A stretch of DNA of 64,000 nucleotides from DASVBE01 sp963770375 (lineage in GTDB: Bacteria > Actinomycetota > Actinomycetes > Streptosporangiales > Streptosporangiaceae), in NCBI GenBank assembly GCA_963770375.1, contig CAVYPM010000019.1, positions 1 through 64,000 of the forward strand. The letters are read 5' to 3'. Position 1 is the first letter of the stretch. Every line of letters starts with the position of its first letter. Positions 36,271 through 47,834 of this stretch are shown piece after piece. The notes beneath the pieces were generated by a model. That model saw nothing but the letters and a program-made list of their open reading frames with translations. It was not told where the DNA came from and did no database searches. The position numbers and the translations under genes were made by a program.

Positions 36271-37677
36271 CGTGCACCCCCGCCGGGGCCGCTGCCGCGC
36301 CAGGAGCCCTGGCGGGTGGCCCCCCGGGCCCAGACCGGCAGCAGCCGCCGCCACTTGCTGAAGCCCAGCTGGCGGGCGGGCACCCGGCCGCCGAAGCCGA
36401 ACCGGCGCGGGGCGCGGACCCGTCCGCTGAAGCCCTGGGTAACGCCGTGCGGGGCCAGGGCAGGACCGGCCGCGGCCGCCGAACCCGCGGGTCGGCACTC
36501 GGCCGACTCTCAGCCCGTCCAGCGGGCTGGCCGGGCTGAGCACCCGGGCCGCGCTGCCGCCGCTGGTCAGCGCCCGGGCCGACAGGCCGCGCGCAGGAAG
36601 CAGGCCCCGGTTCGCCGGGAGCGGGCCCTTCCCGCTGCTCAGCGCCCGGGCGGACAGGCCGCGCGGGGGCACAGGGCCGCGGCTGACCGGAAGCGGGCCA
36701 GACCCGCTGCTCAGCCCCCGGGCGGACAGCCCGCGCGGCGGGCTCACACTGCGCCGGGGCGGTATCGCTGTCTTCCCGCCTCTGCTGAAGGCCCGGGCGG
36801 ATAGCCCACGGGGGGCCATGGTCCGGGGTGCGGGCAGGGTCCGGCCGGCCAGCGCGGCGGCCGACCCGGGCGCTGCGTGCCCGGCCCCGCCCGCGTGCCG
36901 GCCCACGTGCAGCCGCCGGGCCGGGATCGGGCTGGCGGGGCGGTGCGAAGGAGTGGCGGCGGAGCGCAGGCCCGCCGCGGACCCGCCGGGCAGTGTGGCC
37001 CCGCTGAGCCGCAGCCGGGGGGCCCGGGCCGGCGGCGGCGCGGCCAGCCCTCCGGCCGCCCCGGCGCCCGCCTCACCCGGGCCCGGCCGCAGCCGCAGCG
37101 GGCGGCCGGAGACCGGCCGGATCAGGCCGCGCGGTGAACGGACCCGGGCCGGGGCGGGCGCGGCGCCCGCCAGCGGGCTCTCCGCCTCCGGGTGCGCGGA
37201 CGCCGCCGCCAGCAGCACCAGGTAGACCAGGAACGGGCTGATCAGCACGTCGAGCAGGACCGAGGCGGGCAGCACGGCCCGGATCGCCGGCCAGGTGATG
37301 CCGGGGCTGCCCAGCATCAGCCCGGCGGCGGCGTACAGCGCCTCGCCGGTAGCAGCGGCGACCGCGGCCACGCCGAGGGTCGTCAGCGCGGACCGGGACG
37401 CGAGCGGCCGTAGCAGCCCGCAGCAGTAGCCGATCAGGCAGAACACCAGGGCCCGGCCGCCGATCAGCGCGCTGGCGGGCGGCGCGATGTCCAGCGCCAG
37501 GCCGGCCCAGAACCCGGTCAGCAGCCCGGTGGTGGGCCCGCAGGTCAGCCCGAGCGCGACGGTGACCAGCAGGACCAGGTCCGGCGGCCCGCCCGGGGAC
37601 GGCAGCCGGTCCACGAGGGTGAGCTGGAGCAGCAGCGCGGCCATGACCGCCACCGTGGCCAGCAGGAGCCGCCGCAC
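36267..37677 (-). CDS. mreD: MreD with a ~300-residue repetitive C-terminal extension
   Basis: The N-terminal 165 residues are a normal MreD: hydrophobic segments from RRLLLATVAVMAALLLQLTL to LLDVLISPFLVYLVLLAAAS, a membrane component of the rod complex. GTG 37677 lies one base after the mreC stop. Beyond that, about 300 further residues are rich in Pro, Arg, Gly and Ser, with four copies of RGLSAR(A/G)(F/L)(S/T)SG-like units spaced about 24 residues apart (residues about 287-375). Near 36450 the frame must shift once: the last part then reads VRAPRRFGFGGRVPARQLGF and stops at TGA 36267-36269 overlapping mrdA. Typical MreD is 160-220 residues, so the tail is unusual. Confidence 0.85.
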
Positions 37678-37678
37678 G

Positions 37679-38596
37679 TCAGCCTCCCAGCTGCGGCGGG
37701 CCGGCCGGCGGGGTCACGGTCGGGGTGGGCGTGGGCGGCAGCACGCTGAACCGGGGGCTGCGCGGCGGCGGTGCGACCACGATGCCGACCACGCCCAGCG
37801 AGCTGAAGTCGGCGTACGGCCGGACCAGGGCCCGCTCGGTCAGCCCGCCGCCGTGGCCGAGCACCGCGGTGATCACGCCGACCGGCACGCCGGGCACGAA
37901 CGGCCGCTGCTTCACCGACGCGGCGGTGACCAGCTGCTGGCCCACCTGCAGCGACGCGGCGCTGGTGAGCATCTGCAGGGTGAGCAGGCCGGACCCGCCG
38001 TGGCTGCGGCCGGTGCCCGTGACGTAGCCGAGCTGGCCGCTGGGCGCCACCCGCACGCCGCTGACCGCGGTGGTGTCGGACGCGAGCAGCACCGTGCAGC
38101 TGTGCGCGCTCACCGCGGTCACCGTGCCGACCAGCCCGGCCCCGTTGAGCACGGTCTGGTCGGCCCGGATGCCGTCGGCCGACCCGGCGTCCAGGGTGAC
38201 CGCCGCCTGGTAGGGCTGGCCGACCGCGACGACGTTGGCCACCACGATCCGGTACTGGCCCTGGCCCGCGGTCCGCAGGAGCCGGTTCAGCTGGTCGCTC
38301 TGCTGGCGGTCGAGCTGGGCCTGGCTCAGTTCCATGCGCAGCCTGGTCACCTGGGCCTGCAGCGCGGCCACCTTGCCCGGCTGCCCGCCGTCCTCGGCGA
38401 ACAGGTCCGCGAACGGCCGCACCACGGTCGCGGTGGCCGCCTCGGCCCCGCCGAACACGGCGCTGCCGAGGCTGCGCAGGGCGCGCACCGGCGCCGCGGT
38501 GCTGTCCGAGTAGTCCACCGTGATGATCAGCAGCGCGACGACGAGCAGCACGGCAAGCAGCACCCGGGTTCGCCGGCTGTCGTGCAACGCGATCAC
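37679..38596 (-). CDS. mreC: Rod shape-determining protein MreC
   Basis: A bitopic membrane protein that links MreB to the periplasm-side synthases. It has 305 residues with one N-terminal membrane segment (RVLLAVLLVVALLIITVDYS), a coiled coil (KVAALQAQVTRLRMELSQAQ) and the beta-rich MreC core with VVANVVAVGQPYQAAVTLDA and a GLVGTVTAVSAHSCTVLL segment. It has a Pro/Thr-rich C-terminal end. It lies between mreB and mreD with short gaps, so one operon is likely. Confidence 0.94.
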   Translation of the reverse strand: MIALHDSRRTRVLLAVLLVVALLIITVDYSDSTAAPVRALRSLGSAVFGGAEAATATVVRPFADLFAEDGGQPGKVAALQAQVTRLRMELSQAQLDRQQSDQLNRLLRTAGQGQYRIVVANVVAVGQPYQAAVTLDAGSADGIRADQTVLNGAGLVGTVTAVSAHSCTVLLASDTTAVSGVRVAPSGQLGYVTGTGRSHGGSGLLTLQMLTSAASLQVGQQLVTAASVKQRPFVPGVPVGVITAVLGHGGGLTERALVRPYADFSSLGVVGIVVAPPPRSPRFSVLPPTPTPTVTPPAGPPQLGG

Positions 38597-38642
38597 CTCG
38601 TCCTGACGCTGGGCGGCGGGCCGCAGCCGCCGAGCGGCCCGG

Positions 38643-39674
38643 TCAGCGCCGGGATTCCGGCACCAGCACCTGGCGCAGGGTCTCGAACTCCTCCACGCAC
38701 TTGCCCGTACCCAGCGCCACCGAGTCCAGCGGGCTGTCCGCGATGTGCACCGGCATGCCGGTCTCCTCGCGGATCCGCTCGTCCAGGCCGCGGAGCAGCG
38801 CCCCGCCCCCGGTGAGCACGATGCCCCGGTCCATCACGTCGCCGGACAGCTCCGGCGGGCACTTGTCCAGGGTCGACTTCACCGCGTCCACGATGACATA
38901 GACCGGTTCCTGGATGGCCTTCCTGATCTCGTCCGCGGTGATCACGATGGTCTTCGGCAGGCCGCTGACCAGGTCCCGGCCGCGGATCTCGGCGGTCGGC
39001 TCGTCCGCCGACGGGTAGGCCGAGCCGATCGAGATCTTGATCTCCTCGGCGGTGCGCTCGCCCAGCATCAGCGAGTACTCCTTCTTGCCGAACGAGATGA
39101 TCGCCTGGTCGAGCTCGTCGCCGCCGACCCGGATGGACTGCGCGGTGACGATCCCGCCCAGCGAGATCACCGCCACCTCGGTGGTCCCGCCGCCGATGTC
39201 CACGACCATGTTGCCGGTCGGCTCGTTCACCGGCAGGCCCGCGCCGATCGCCGCGGCCATCGGCTCCTCGATGATGTACACCCGCCGGGCGCCGGCCTGG
39301 TGGCCGGCCTCCTTGACCGCGCTCTGCTCCACGCCGGTGATGCCGCTGGGCACCGCCACCACCACCCGGGGCTTGGCCAGGTGGGTGCGCTTGTGCACCT
39401 TCTGGATGAAATAACGCAGCATCCGCTCGGTTACGTCGAAATCGGCGATTACGCCGTCCTTCAGCGGGCGGACCGCCACGATATTGCCCGGCGTCCGGCC
39501 AATCATCCGTTTAGCCTCGGCCCCCACCGCGACAATCTGGCCGGTATTGGTATTGAGTGCCACCACCGACGGCTCATTGAGCACGATCCCCCGGCCCCGG
39601 ACATAAACCAGGGTATTCGCGGTGCCCAGGTCGACGGCCATGTCACGGCCCAGAAAGCCCAGTGCGTTACTCAT
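38643..39674 (-). CDS. mreB: Actin-like cell shape protein MreB
   Basis: A 343-residue actin homologue that positions wall synthesis; in streptomycete-like organisms it acts mainly in aerial hyphae and spores. Nucleotide-binding motifs are DLGTANTLVYVRGRGIVLNE, VVDIGGGTTEVAVISLGG and GIVLTGGGALLRGLDERI, with IIEEPMAAAIGAGLPV between them. First gene of mreB-mreC-mreD-mrdA-rodA. The 107 bases upstream, to ndk, probably hold the promoter. Confidence 0.97.
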   Translation of the reverse strand: MSNALGFLGRDMAVDLGTANTLVYVRGRGIVLNEPSVVALNTNTGQIVAVGAEAKRMIGRTPGNIVAVRPLKDGVIADFDVTERMLRYFIQKVHKRTHLAKPRVVVAVPSGITGVEQSAVKEAGHQAGARRVYIIEEPMAAAIGAGLPVNEPTGNMVVDIGGGTTEVAVISLGGIVTAQSIRVGGDELDQAIISFGKKEYSLMLGERTAEEIKISIGSAYPSADEPTAEIRGRDLVSGLPKTIVITADEIRKAIQEPVYVIVDAVKSTLDKCPPELSGDVMDRGIVLTGGGALLRGLDERIREETGMPVHIADSPLDSVALGTGKCVEEFETLRQVLVPESRR

Positions 39675-39781
39675 TCCGAACGAAAACCTTCCCGAGGGTC
39701 TGCCTGCCGGGCTGTTCGCGACCGCGCCGGGACGCGGTCGTGTTCCGTACCTACCGCGCCAGGCAGGCCCCGCCGGGCTGC

Positions 39782-40192
39782 TCAGGCAAGATCAGGGAAG
39801 AAGATCTTGATCTCCCGGGCGGCCGACTCCGGCGAGTCCGACCCGTGCACGATGTTCTCTCCAACCTCCAACGCGTTGTCGCCGCGGATGGTGCCGGGCG
39901 CCGCCTTGAGCGGGTCCGTGGCGCCGGCCAGGGCGCGGAACGACTCGATCGCCCGCGGCCCCTCGATGACCATAGCCACGACCGGGCCGGAGGTAATGAA
40001 GTCGAGCAGCGACTCATAGAACGGCTTACCCTCATGCTCTGCGTAGTGCACCTCCGCTACGCCGCGTTCTAGCGTCCGCAACTCCAGTGCCACGACACGC
40101 AGGCCCTTGCGCTCGACTCTCGATACCACCGTACCGATCAGGCCCTTGCGTACCCCATCAGGCTTGACCAGAACCAGGCTGCGTTCCGACAT
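39782..40192 (-). CDS. ndk: Nucleoside diphosphate kinase
   Basis: Balances nucleoside triphosphate pools by phosphate transfer through a histidine. 136 residues: MSERSLVLVKPDGVRKGLIG, the YAEHEGKPFYESLLDFITSG core and the active-site His in GENIVHGSDSPESAAREIKI. The start ATG at 40192 is the family standard. It lies downstream of folC-DUF4233 in the same direction, separated by an 87-base spacer containing a hairpin. Confidence 0.97.
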   Translation of the reverse strand: MSERSLVLVKPDGVRKGLIGTVVSRVERKGLRVVALELRTLERGVAEVHYAEHEGKPFYESLLDFITSGPVVAMVIEGPRAIESFRALAGATDPLKAAPGTIRGDNALEVGENIVHGSDSPESAAREIKIFFPDLA

Positions 40193-40224
40193 TATAAGCC
40201 GCGCTCCTTACCTACAGCGATGAA

Positions 40225-40253
40225 CTGCCGGCCCTTTGTCACAGAGCCGGCAG
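40225..40253. terminator. Inverted repeat between DUF4233 gene and ndk
   Basis: CTGCCGGC and GCCGGCAG flank a 13-base loop. It sits 27 bases after the DUF4233 stop and 33 bases before the ndk start. It could end the valS-folC transcript or lie in the ndk leader; there is no T tract. Confidence 0.4.
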
Positions 40254-40279
40254 GAATTTACCTTCCGCGGGGCCGCAGC

Positions 40280-40609
40280 TTACCGGGCTCCGGGAACTTG
40301 CCCGAAACGGCGGCCGAGCCAGATCCCGGTGCCCCAGAGCAGGGCGAATACCGCACCGAGGAAGTACATGGCGGGCACCACCGCACCCGCGGCGAGCACC
40401 AGGACCTGCAGCAGGCTACCGCCCGCCAGCACCAGCCGGAGCGGTCCCCGGGCGGCGAGCACGGCGAGCAGCACCGCGGCCGCCACCAGCACGCCGCCGG
40501 CCAGCGCGGCCGGGCGCCGGGACGCGTGCTCCACGGTCAGCGCGACCGGGATGGCCAGCCCGATCACGATCGCCTCCATGATCAGCACGGTGGCGCACAG
40601 CCGTCTCAC
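40280..40609 (-). CDS. DUF4233 membrane protein
   Basis: A small protein of 109 residues with four hydrophobic segments (for example LIMEAIVIGLAIPVALTVEH and FLGAVFALLWGTGIWLGRRF). This family is conserved immediately downstream of folC in actinobacteria and its function is unknown. The ATG at 40609 overlaps the folC stop (ATGA). Confidence 0.85.
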   Translation of the reverse strand: MRRLCATVLIMEAIVIGLAIPVALTVEHASRRPAALAGGVLVAAAVLLAVLAARGPLRLVLAGGSLLQVLVLAAGAVVPAMYFLGAVFALLWGTGIWLGRRFGQVPGAR

Positions 40610-42004
40610 CGCGCGCCGCCCCCCGGGCTGCCCGGGCCGGCCGCGAGCAGCACCCGCGCGTCGCCCGCGGTGATCACCGAGCCGGTGATCAGGACCCCGG
40701 TGCTGCCCAGGCCGCCCTCGGAGTCGGTCACCCCCTCGTCAGCCAGCCCGACGGCGATCTCGATCGCGTCGTCGAGCCGGTCCGCGGCGCGCACCCGGTC
40801 AGGCCCGAACACCGGGCCGGCCAGCTCCAGGAGCTTGGCCGGGGCCATCGACCGGGACGAGGAGTTGGCCGTCACCACCAGCTCGGTGACGACCGGCTCG
40901 AGCTGATCCAGGATCGCGGGCACGTCCTTGTCCTCGCTGACCGCGAGGATCCCGATCAGGCCGGTGAAGCTGAACGCCTCGGTCAGCGCGTCCAGGCTGG
41001 CCGCCATCCCGGCCGGGTTGTGCGCGGCGTCCACGATGACCGTGGGGCTGCGCCGGACGACCTCCATCCGGCCGGGCGAGGACATCTGCCGGAACGCGTC
41101 CCGGACCAGGTCCTCGTCCAGCGGCTGTGCGTCGGCCGCGTCACCGCCGGCCGGCCCGGTGAACGCCTCGGCCGCGGCCAGTGCGCAGGCCGCGTTACCG
41201 GCCTGGTACGCGCCGAACAGCGGCAGGAACAGCTCCTGGTAGTGGCCGCGCAGGCCCTGCACGGACAGCAACTGGCCGCCGAGGGCCAGCTCCCGGCTGG
41301 TCACGCCGAACTCCAGGCCCTCCCGGGCCACGGTCGCGCCGACCTCGGCGGCCCGGCGCAGCAGCGCCTCGGCCGCGCCGGCCGGCTGCTGGGCGAGTAC
41401 CGCCACTGCGCCCGGCTTGATGATCCCGGCCTTGTCCGCGGCGATCGCCTCGACCGTGTTGCCGAGGTAGCGGGCGTGGTCGATGGCGATCGGCGTGACC
41501 ACCGCCACCACGCCGTCGGCGACGTTGGTGTTGTCCCAGGTCCCGCCCATGCCGACCTCGATCACGGCGACGTCCACCGGGGCGTCGGCGAAGACCGAGA
41601 AGGCCATGCCGACCAGCACCTCGAAGAACGACAGCGACAGCCGGCTGGCTTGCGTCGACCAGGTCGAGGTAGGGCTCGATCTCCTCGTACGCCCCGACGA
41701 ACCGCTCGGCGGACAGCGGCACCCCGTCCAGGCAGATCCGCTCGGTGATGGCGGACAGGTGCGGGCTGGTGAACAGCCCGGTGCGCAGCCCGCGGGCGCG
41801 CAGCAGGGTCTCGGTCATCCGGGCGGTCGACGTCTTGCCGTTGGTGCCGGTCAGGTGGATCACCGGGTAGGCGTGCTGCGGGTCACCGAGCAGCTCGGTC
41901 AGGGCCCGGATCCGGTCCAGGGACGGGTCGATGGAATGCTCGGGCCGGCGGGCCACGATGGCCCGCTCGATCTCCCGCAGCCGTCCGGTTACGTCGGCGG
42001 TCAC
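40606..42004 (-). CDS. folC: Bifunctional folylpolyglutamate/dihydrofolate synthase, frameshifted
   Basis: Adds glutamate to folates and makes dihydrofolate. The ATP-binding loop HLTGTNGKTSTARMTETLL is in the N-terminal part (41640-42004), and the C-terminal part carries VIEVGMGGTWDNTNVADGVV, IDHARYLGNTVEAIAADKAG and VIVDAAHNPAGM. The two parts are in different frames: near 41650 the first frame leaves DLVDA, and the second continues QASRLSLSFFEVLVGMAFSV. One missing or extra base explains it. As this gene is essential in most bacteria, a sequence error is more likely than a dead gene. Confidence 0.92.
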
Positions 42005-42108
42005 GGCGCCATACAGGTTGCTGCAATCACGCTTGGCAGCCTACTGCCCGCTGGTCTGCGGCCCGACCCTCCCCGCTGGCGCACGCACCAGCCCGGGCGA
42101 TCTAGTTG

Positions 42109-42137
42109 GTGACACAAACTAACTTGGTTGGTGTCAC
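42109..42137. promoter_or_regulatory. Inverted repeat between valS and folC
   Basis: GTGACAC and GTGTCAC flank 15 bases containing an AACTAACTTGGTTG stretch, an AT-richer island inside the 149-base valS-folC gap. It may be an operator or a weak hairpin; its role is not clear. Confidence 0.35.
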
Positions 42138-42153
42138 GTACTGACTGGCGGGC

Positions 42154-44833
42154 TTACCGGCTGGCTGGGGGCAGCGCTTCCAGCCGGCCGGTGAGCCGGG
42201 CGATCTCGGCCTGCGCGGCGGCCAGCCGGTCCCGGCTCTTGGCCACCACCGCGGCCGGGGCCCGCTCCACGAACGACGGCGTAGCCAGCTTCCGCTCGGT
42301 CGCGGTGGCGTCGGCCTGGGCCGCGGCCAGGTCCTTCTCCAGCCGCCGCCGCTCGGCCGCCACGTCGATGGTGGCCGCCGTGTCCAGTTCCACGGTCACG
42401 CCGCAGGCCTGCACCGACGCGGTGGGCGCGAACGCCTCGCCGGGCGCGGTCAGCCGGAGCAGGGCCCGGATCGCGGCCTCGTGCCCGGCCAGCGGGGTGC
42501 CCCCGATCCCGGTCAGCGCGGCCGGAACCGGCTGGGTGGGCCGCAGTCCCTGGTCCGAGCGGAACCGGCGGACCTCGGTGACCAGCTGCATCAGCGCGCC
42601 GATCTCGGCCTCGGCGGCCGCGTCGGCGAAGGCGGCCAGGTCGCCGCCGGCCTGCCCTCAGCCGGCCTGCCGCTGGCCTGCTGGCCCGGCCACGGCGCGG
42701 TCATCACGCTGTCCCCGCCGGTCAGCGCCCGCCACAGCTCGTCGGTGACGAACGGGATCACCGGGTGCAGCAGCCGCAGCAGCCGGTCGAGGACGAACCC
42801 GAGCACCGCCCGGGTGGCGGCCACGGTGCCCTCGTCGCCGCTGGCCAGCGCGGGCTTGGCCAGCTCCAGGTACCAGTCGCAGAACTCGTCCCAGGCGAAG
42901 TGGTACAGCCCCTCGCAGGCCTTGCCGAACTCGTACTGCTCGAGCAGGTCGTCGGTGGCCGCGGTGACCGCGGCCAGCCGGGACAGGATCCACCGGTCGG
43001 TGGTGCCCAGCGTGGCCGGGTCAGGGCGCGCGGCGCTTGCGTCGGCACCGTTGAGCAGCGCGAAGCGGGCCGCGTTCCACAGCTTGTTGCAGAAGTTGCG
43101 GGACCCGGCGACCCAGTCCTCGCTGATCGCCACGTCGCCGCCGGGGCTGGCCCCGCGGGCCAGGGTGAACCGGGTGGCGTCCGCGCCGAACCGGTCGATC
43201 CAGTCCAGCGGGTCCACGGTGTTGCCGCGGGACTTGGACATCTTCTTGCCGTACTGGTCGCGGACCAGGCCGTGCAGGGCCACGTGGCGGAACGGCACGG
43301 ACTGCTCGGGCCGGCCGCGGACATCGCGTACAGGCCGAACATCATCATCCGGACGACCCAGAAGAACAGGATGTCGTAGCCGGTGACCAGCACGCTGGTC
43401 GGGTAGAAGGCGCGGAGGTCCTCGGTGTCGTCCGGCCAGCCCAGGGTGGAGAACGGCCACAGCGCCGAGGAGAACCAGGTGTCCAGCACGTCGCCGTCCT
43501 GGGTCCAGCCCTCCCCCGGCGGGTCCTCGTCCGGGCCGACGCAGACGGTCTCGCCGCTGGACGAGTACCAGACCGGGATCCGGTGCCCCCACCACAGCTG
43601 GCGGCTGATGCACCAGTCGTGCATGTCGTCGACCCAGTCGAAGTACCGGCCGGACATCTCGGCCGGGTGGATGGCCACCCGGCCGTCCCTGACCGCGTCG
43701 CCGGCCGCCTTGGCCAGCGGGCCCACCTTGACGAACCACTGCAGCGACAGCCGCGGCTCGACGGTCGTGCCGCACCGGCCGCAGTGCCCGACCGCGTGCA
43801 GGTAGGGCCGCCGCTCGGCGACGATCCGGCCCTCCTCGCGCAGCGCCTGGCGCACCGCGGGCCGGGCCTCGAACCGGTCCAGGCCGACGAACGGCCCGTG
43901 CGCGGTGATCACGCCGCGCTCGTCCATGATCATCAGGCTGGGCAGCTGGTGCCGCCGGCCGATCTCGAAGTCGTCCGGGTCGTGCGCCGGGGTGACCTTG
44001 ACCGCGCCGGTGCCGAACTCCGGGTCCACGTGCGGGTCGGCGACCACCGGGATGCGCCGGCCGGACAGCGGCAGCTCGATCTCGCGGCCGACCAGGTGGC
44101 TGTACCGGGAGTCGTCGGGGTGCACGGCCACCGCGGTGTCGCCGAGCATGGTCTCCACCCGGGTGGTGGCCACCACGATCGAGTCGTCGCCGTCGCCGTA
44201 CCGGATCGAGACCAGCTCGCCCTCGTCCTCGGTGTGGTCGACCTCGATGTCGGACAGCGCGGTCATGCAGCGCGGGCACCAGTTGATGATCCGCTCGGCC
44301 CGGTAGATCAGCCCGTCGTCGAACAGCCGCTTGAAGATGGTCTGCACGGCCCGGGACAGGCCCGCGTCCATGGTGAACCGCTCCCGGTCCCAGTCGACGC
44401 TGTCGCCCAGGCGGCGCATCTGGCCCAGGATCTTCCCGCCGGACTCGGCCTTCCACTGCCAGACCCGCTCGATGAACTTCTCCCGGCCCAGGTCGTGCCG
44501 GGACAGGCCCTCCTTGGCCAGTTCCCGCTCGACCACGTTCTGGGTGGCGATCCCGGCGTGGTCCATGCCCGGCAGCCACAGCGCGGTGTAGCCCTGCATG
44601 CGGCGGCGGCGGACCAGCGCGTCCATCAGCGTGTGATCCAGCGCGTGGCCGATGTGCAGCGAGCCGGTCACGTTCGGCGGCGGGATCACCATGGCGAAGG
44701 CGGGCGCGGACGGCGACACGGCTTTGGCGTCGGCACGCATCAGGCCCGCCGCTTCCCAGTGCGCGTAGCGGCGTGCCTCTACCTCGCTGGGGGCGTACTG
44801 GGGAGGGAGCTGACGGGGGTCGGTCTCGGTCAC
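42154..44833 (-). CDS. valS: Valyl-tRNA synthetase, frameshifted twice
   Basis: Charges tRNA-Val. The class I signatures are PPPNVTGSLHIGHALDHTLM (about residue 52) and GKKMSKSRGNTVDPLDWIDR. WCPRCMTALSDIEVDHTEDE belongs to the zinc/editing region, and FPTSVLVTGYDILFFWVVRM-like sequence (YPTSVLVTGYDILFFWVVRM) marks the catalytic core. The C-terminal coiled coil (ERRRLEKDLAAAQADATATE) is complete, ending at 42154. Frame changes occur near 43325 (between MFGLYAMS and RPEQSVPFRHVALHG) and near 42645. With both corrected it has the usual length of about 890 residues. Both indels lie in runs of G/C. Confidence 0.95.
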
Positions 44834-44910
44834 GACCGATGAGTTTATTGGCTCCGCGCAGGCTCTGCGCCCATTAGGTCAGCTAGCACAGCCCGGCACG
44901 GGCCGCTGGA

Positions 44911-46188
<1,278 letters not shown>

Positions 46189-46364
46189 CCAGCCACTCCT
46201 TTGCCAGGGCCGCTGCCGCGGCCGCGCGGGCTACGCCGGCCTGGGGATCGGCCCCCGGCCGGCCGGCGAAACCGGATGTGTCCCTCACCGACGGTACCGC
46301 TTCGGGGCCCTGCCGTGTGGCACGAGCCGCCGTCACGCCCGCCGGGTCAGGACGCCCCGGCCCG

Positions 46365-47027
46365 CTAAACCGACGATACCTCGGTCTTCCGCTTAAGCAT
46401 CGTCAGAACTTCATCCACCAGGCCGTATTCCTTGGCTTCCTGGGCGGTGAAGAACTTGTCGCGCTCGATGTCCTTGCGAACCTGATCCTCGTCCCTGCCG
46501 GTGTGCCGGGCAAGGACCTTTTCCATCGCGGTCCGCATCCGGAGGATCTCGTTGGCCTGGATCTCCAGGTCCGAGGTCTGCCCGTAGCCGCTCTCCATGG
46601 CCGGCTGGTGGATCAGGATCCGCGCGTTGGGCAGGGCCATCCGCTTGCCCGCGCTGCCCGCGGCCAGCAGCACCGCCGCCGCCGACGCGGCCTGGCCCAG
46701 GCAGAAGGTGTGGATCTCCGGGCGGATGTACTGCATCGTGTCGTAGATCGCCATCATCGAGGTCATCGACCCGCCGGGCGAGTTGATGTAGAGGTAGATG
46801 TCCCGGTCGGGGTCGATCGACTCCAGCGTGATCAGCTGCGCCATGACGTCGTTCGCGGACGCGTCGTCGATCTGCACGCCGAGGAAGATGATCCGCTCCT
46901 CGAAGAGCTTGTTGTACGGGTTCATCTCCTTGACGCCGTACGACGTCCGCTCGACGAAGGACGGCAGCACGTAGCGCGACTCCGCGGCGTGACGCAGGGC
47001 CGCCGGCCGGGCCAGGTGGTTGCTCAT
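46365..47027 (-). CDS. clpP2: ATP-dependent Clp protease proteolytic subunit ClpP2
   Basis: A serine peptidase subunit of 220 residues. The catalytic Ser is in FCLGQAASAAAVLLAAGSAG, the His in ILIHQPAMESGYGQT, and an Asp in ERDKFFTAQEAKEYGLVDEV. The YINSPGGSMTSMMAIYDTMQ strand is typical. Actinobacteria need ClpP1 and ClpP2 together as a mixed tetradecamer. It starts 28 bases after the clpP1 stop, so the two are co-transcribed. Confidence 0.96.
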   Translation of the reverse strand: MSNHLARPAALRHAAESRYVLPSFVERTSYGVKEMNPYNKLFEERIIFLGVQIDDASANDVMAQLITLESIDPDRDIYLYINSPGGSMTSMMAIYDTMQYIRPEIHTFCLGQAASAAAVLLAAGSAGKRMALPNARILIHQPAMESGYGQTSDLEIQANEILRMRTAMEKVLARHTGRDEDQVRKDIERDKFFTAQEAKEYGLVDEVLTMLKRKTEVSSV

Positions 47028-47055
47028 GAGGTGTGCTCCTCCGCAAGGGCGGGGG

Positions 47056-47694
47056 TCAGGAAACAGGTCCCTCGGTGGGAACCTCGTTGGCGCTGCGGAC
47101 CACGTGGTCGACCAGGCCGTAGTCCTTCGCCTCGTCCGCGCTGAACCAGCGGTCGCGGTCCGAGTCGGCCTCGATCCGCTCCACCGTCTGGCCGGTGTGG
47201 AACGCGGTCCGGTCGGCCAGCACCTTCTTCAGCGTCAGGATCTGCCTGGCCTGGATGCGGATGTCGGTCTCGGTGCCGCCGACGCCGCCGTGCGGCTGGT
47301 GCAGCAGGATCTGCGCGTGCGGCAGCGCGTACCGCTTGCCGTGCGTGCCGGCGCACAGCAGGAACTGGCCCATCGAGGCGGCCATGCCCATCGCGTAGGT
47401 GCGGATGTCGTTCGGCACGAACTGCATCACGTCGTAGATGGCCAGGCCGGCGCTGACCGAGCCGCCCGGCGAGTTGATGTACAGGCTGATGTCGCGCTGG
47501 CCGTCCTCGGCGGCCAGCAGGATCAGCTCGGCGCAGACCCGGTTGGCCAGGTCGTCGTCGACCTGCTGGCCGAGGACGACGATCCGGTGCCGCAGCAGGC
47601 GCTGGAACACCTGCTCGGCCATCATCGGGGCCGGCGGCGCCTCGGTCCGCGCCAGGATGCTGGCCGGCGCTCCGGCCAGGGGCGGCGTGCTCAA
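47056..47694 (-). CDS. clpP1: ATP-dependent Clp protease proteolytic subunit ClpP1
   Basis: This 212-residue paralogue of ClpP2 has Ser in YAMGMAASMGQFLLCAGTHG, His in ILLHQPHGGVGGTETD and Asp in DSDRDRWFSADEAKDYGLVD. The N-terminal 20 residues (Pro/Ala-rich) are probably removed on maturation. Forms the protease core with ClpP2, driven by ClpX. The tig gene lies upstream, giving tig-clpP1-clpP2-clpX, a widespread order. Confidence 0.96.
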   Translation of the reverse strand: MSTPPLAGAPASILARTEAPPAPMMAEQVFQRLLRHRIVVLGQQVDDDLANRVCAELILLAAEDGQRDISLYINSPGGSVSAGLAIYDVMQFVPNDIRTYAMGMAASMGQFLLCAGTHGKRYALPHAQILLHQPHGGVGGTETDIRIQARQILTLKKVLADRTAFHTGQTVERIEADSDRDRWFSADEAKDYGLVDHVVRSANEVPTEGPVS

Positions 47695-47834
47695 GGGTGC
47701 CTCCTCGTAGTGGTGCTCACGCGCCGCTGCGGGCGCGGGATGTTCGTGCTGTCCTTGGACCCTAACCCGGCCCTGGCACCGGCTAGTCCGCTGCTGGCGC
47801 CTGTTCGCTGACGGCGCAGGCGCCGGTCCGCGGG

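Noticed and set aside
30661..37677. A 2,338-codon open frame covering mreD, mrdA, rodA and the radical-SAM gene
   Set aside because: It is a chance run without stops in GC-rich DNA: mreD, mrdA and the TIGR03960 gene share a frame, while rodA lies in another frame inside it. A single giant protein is not supported.
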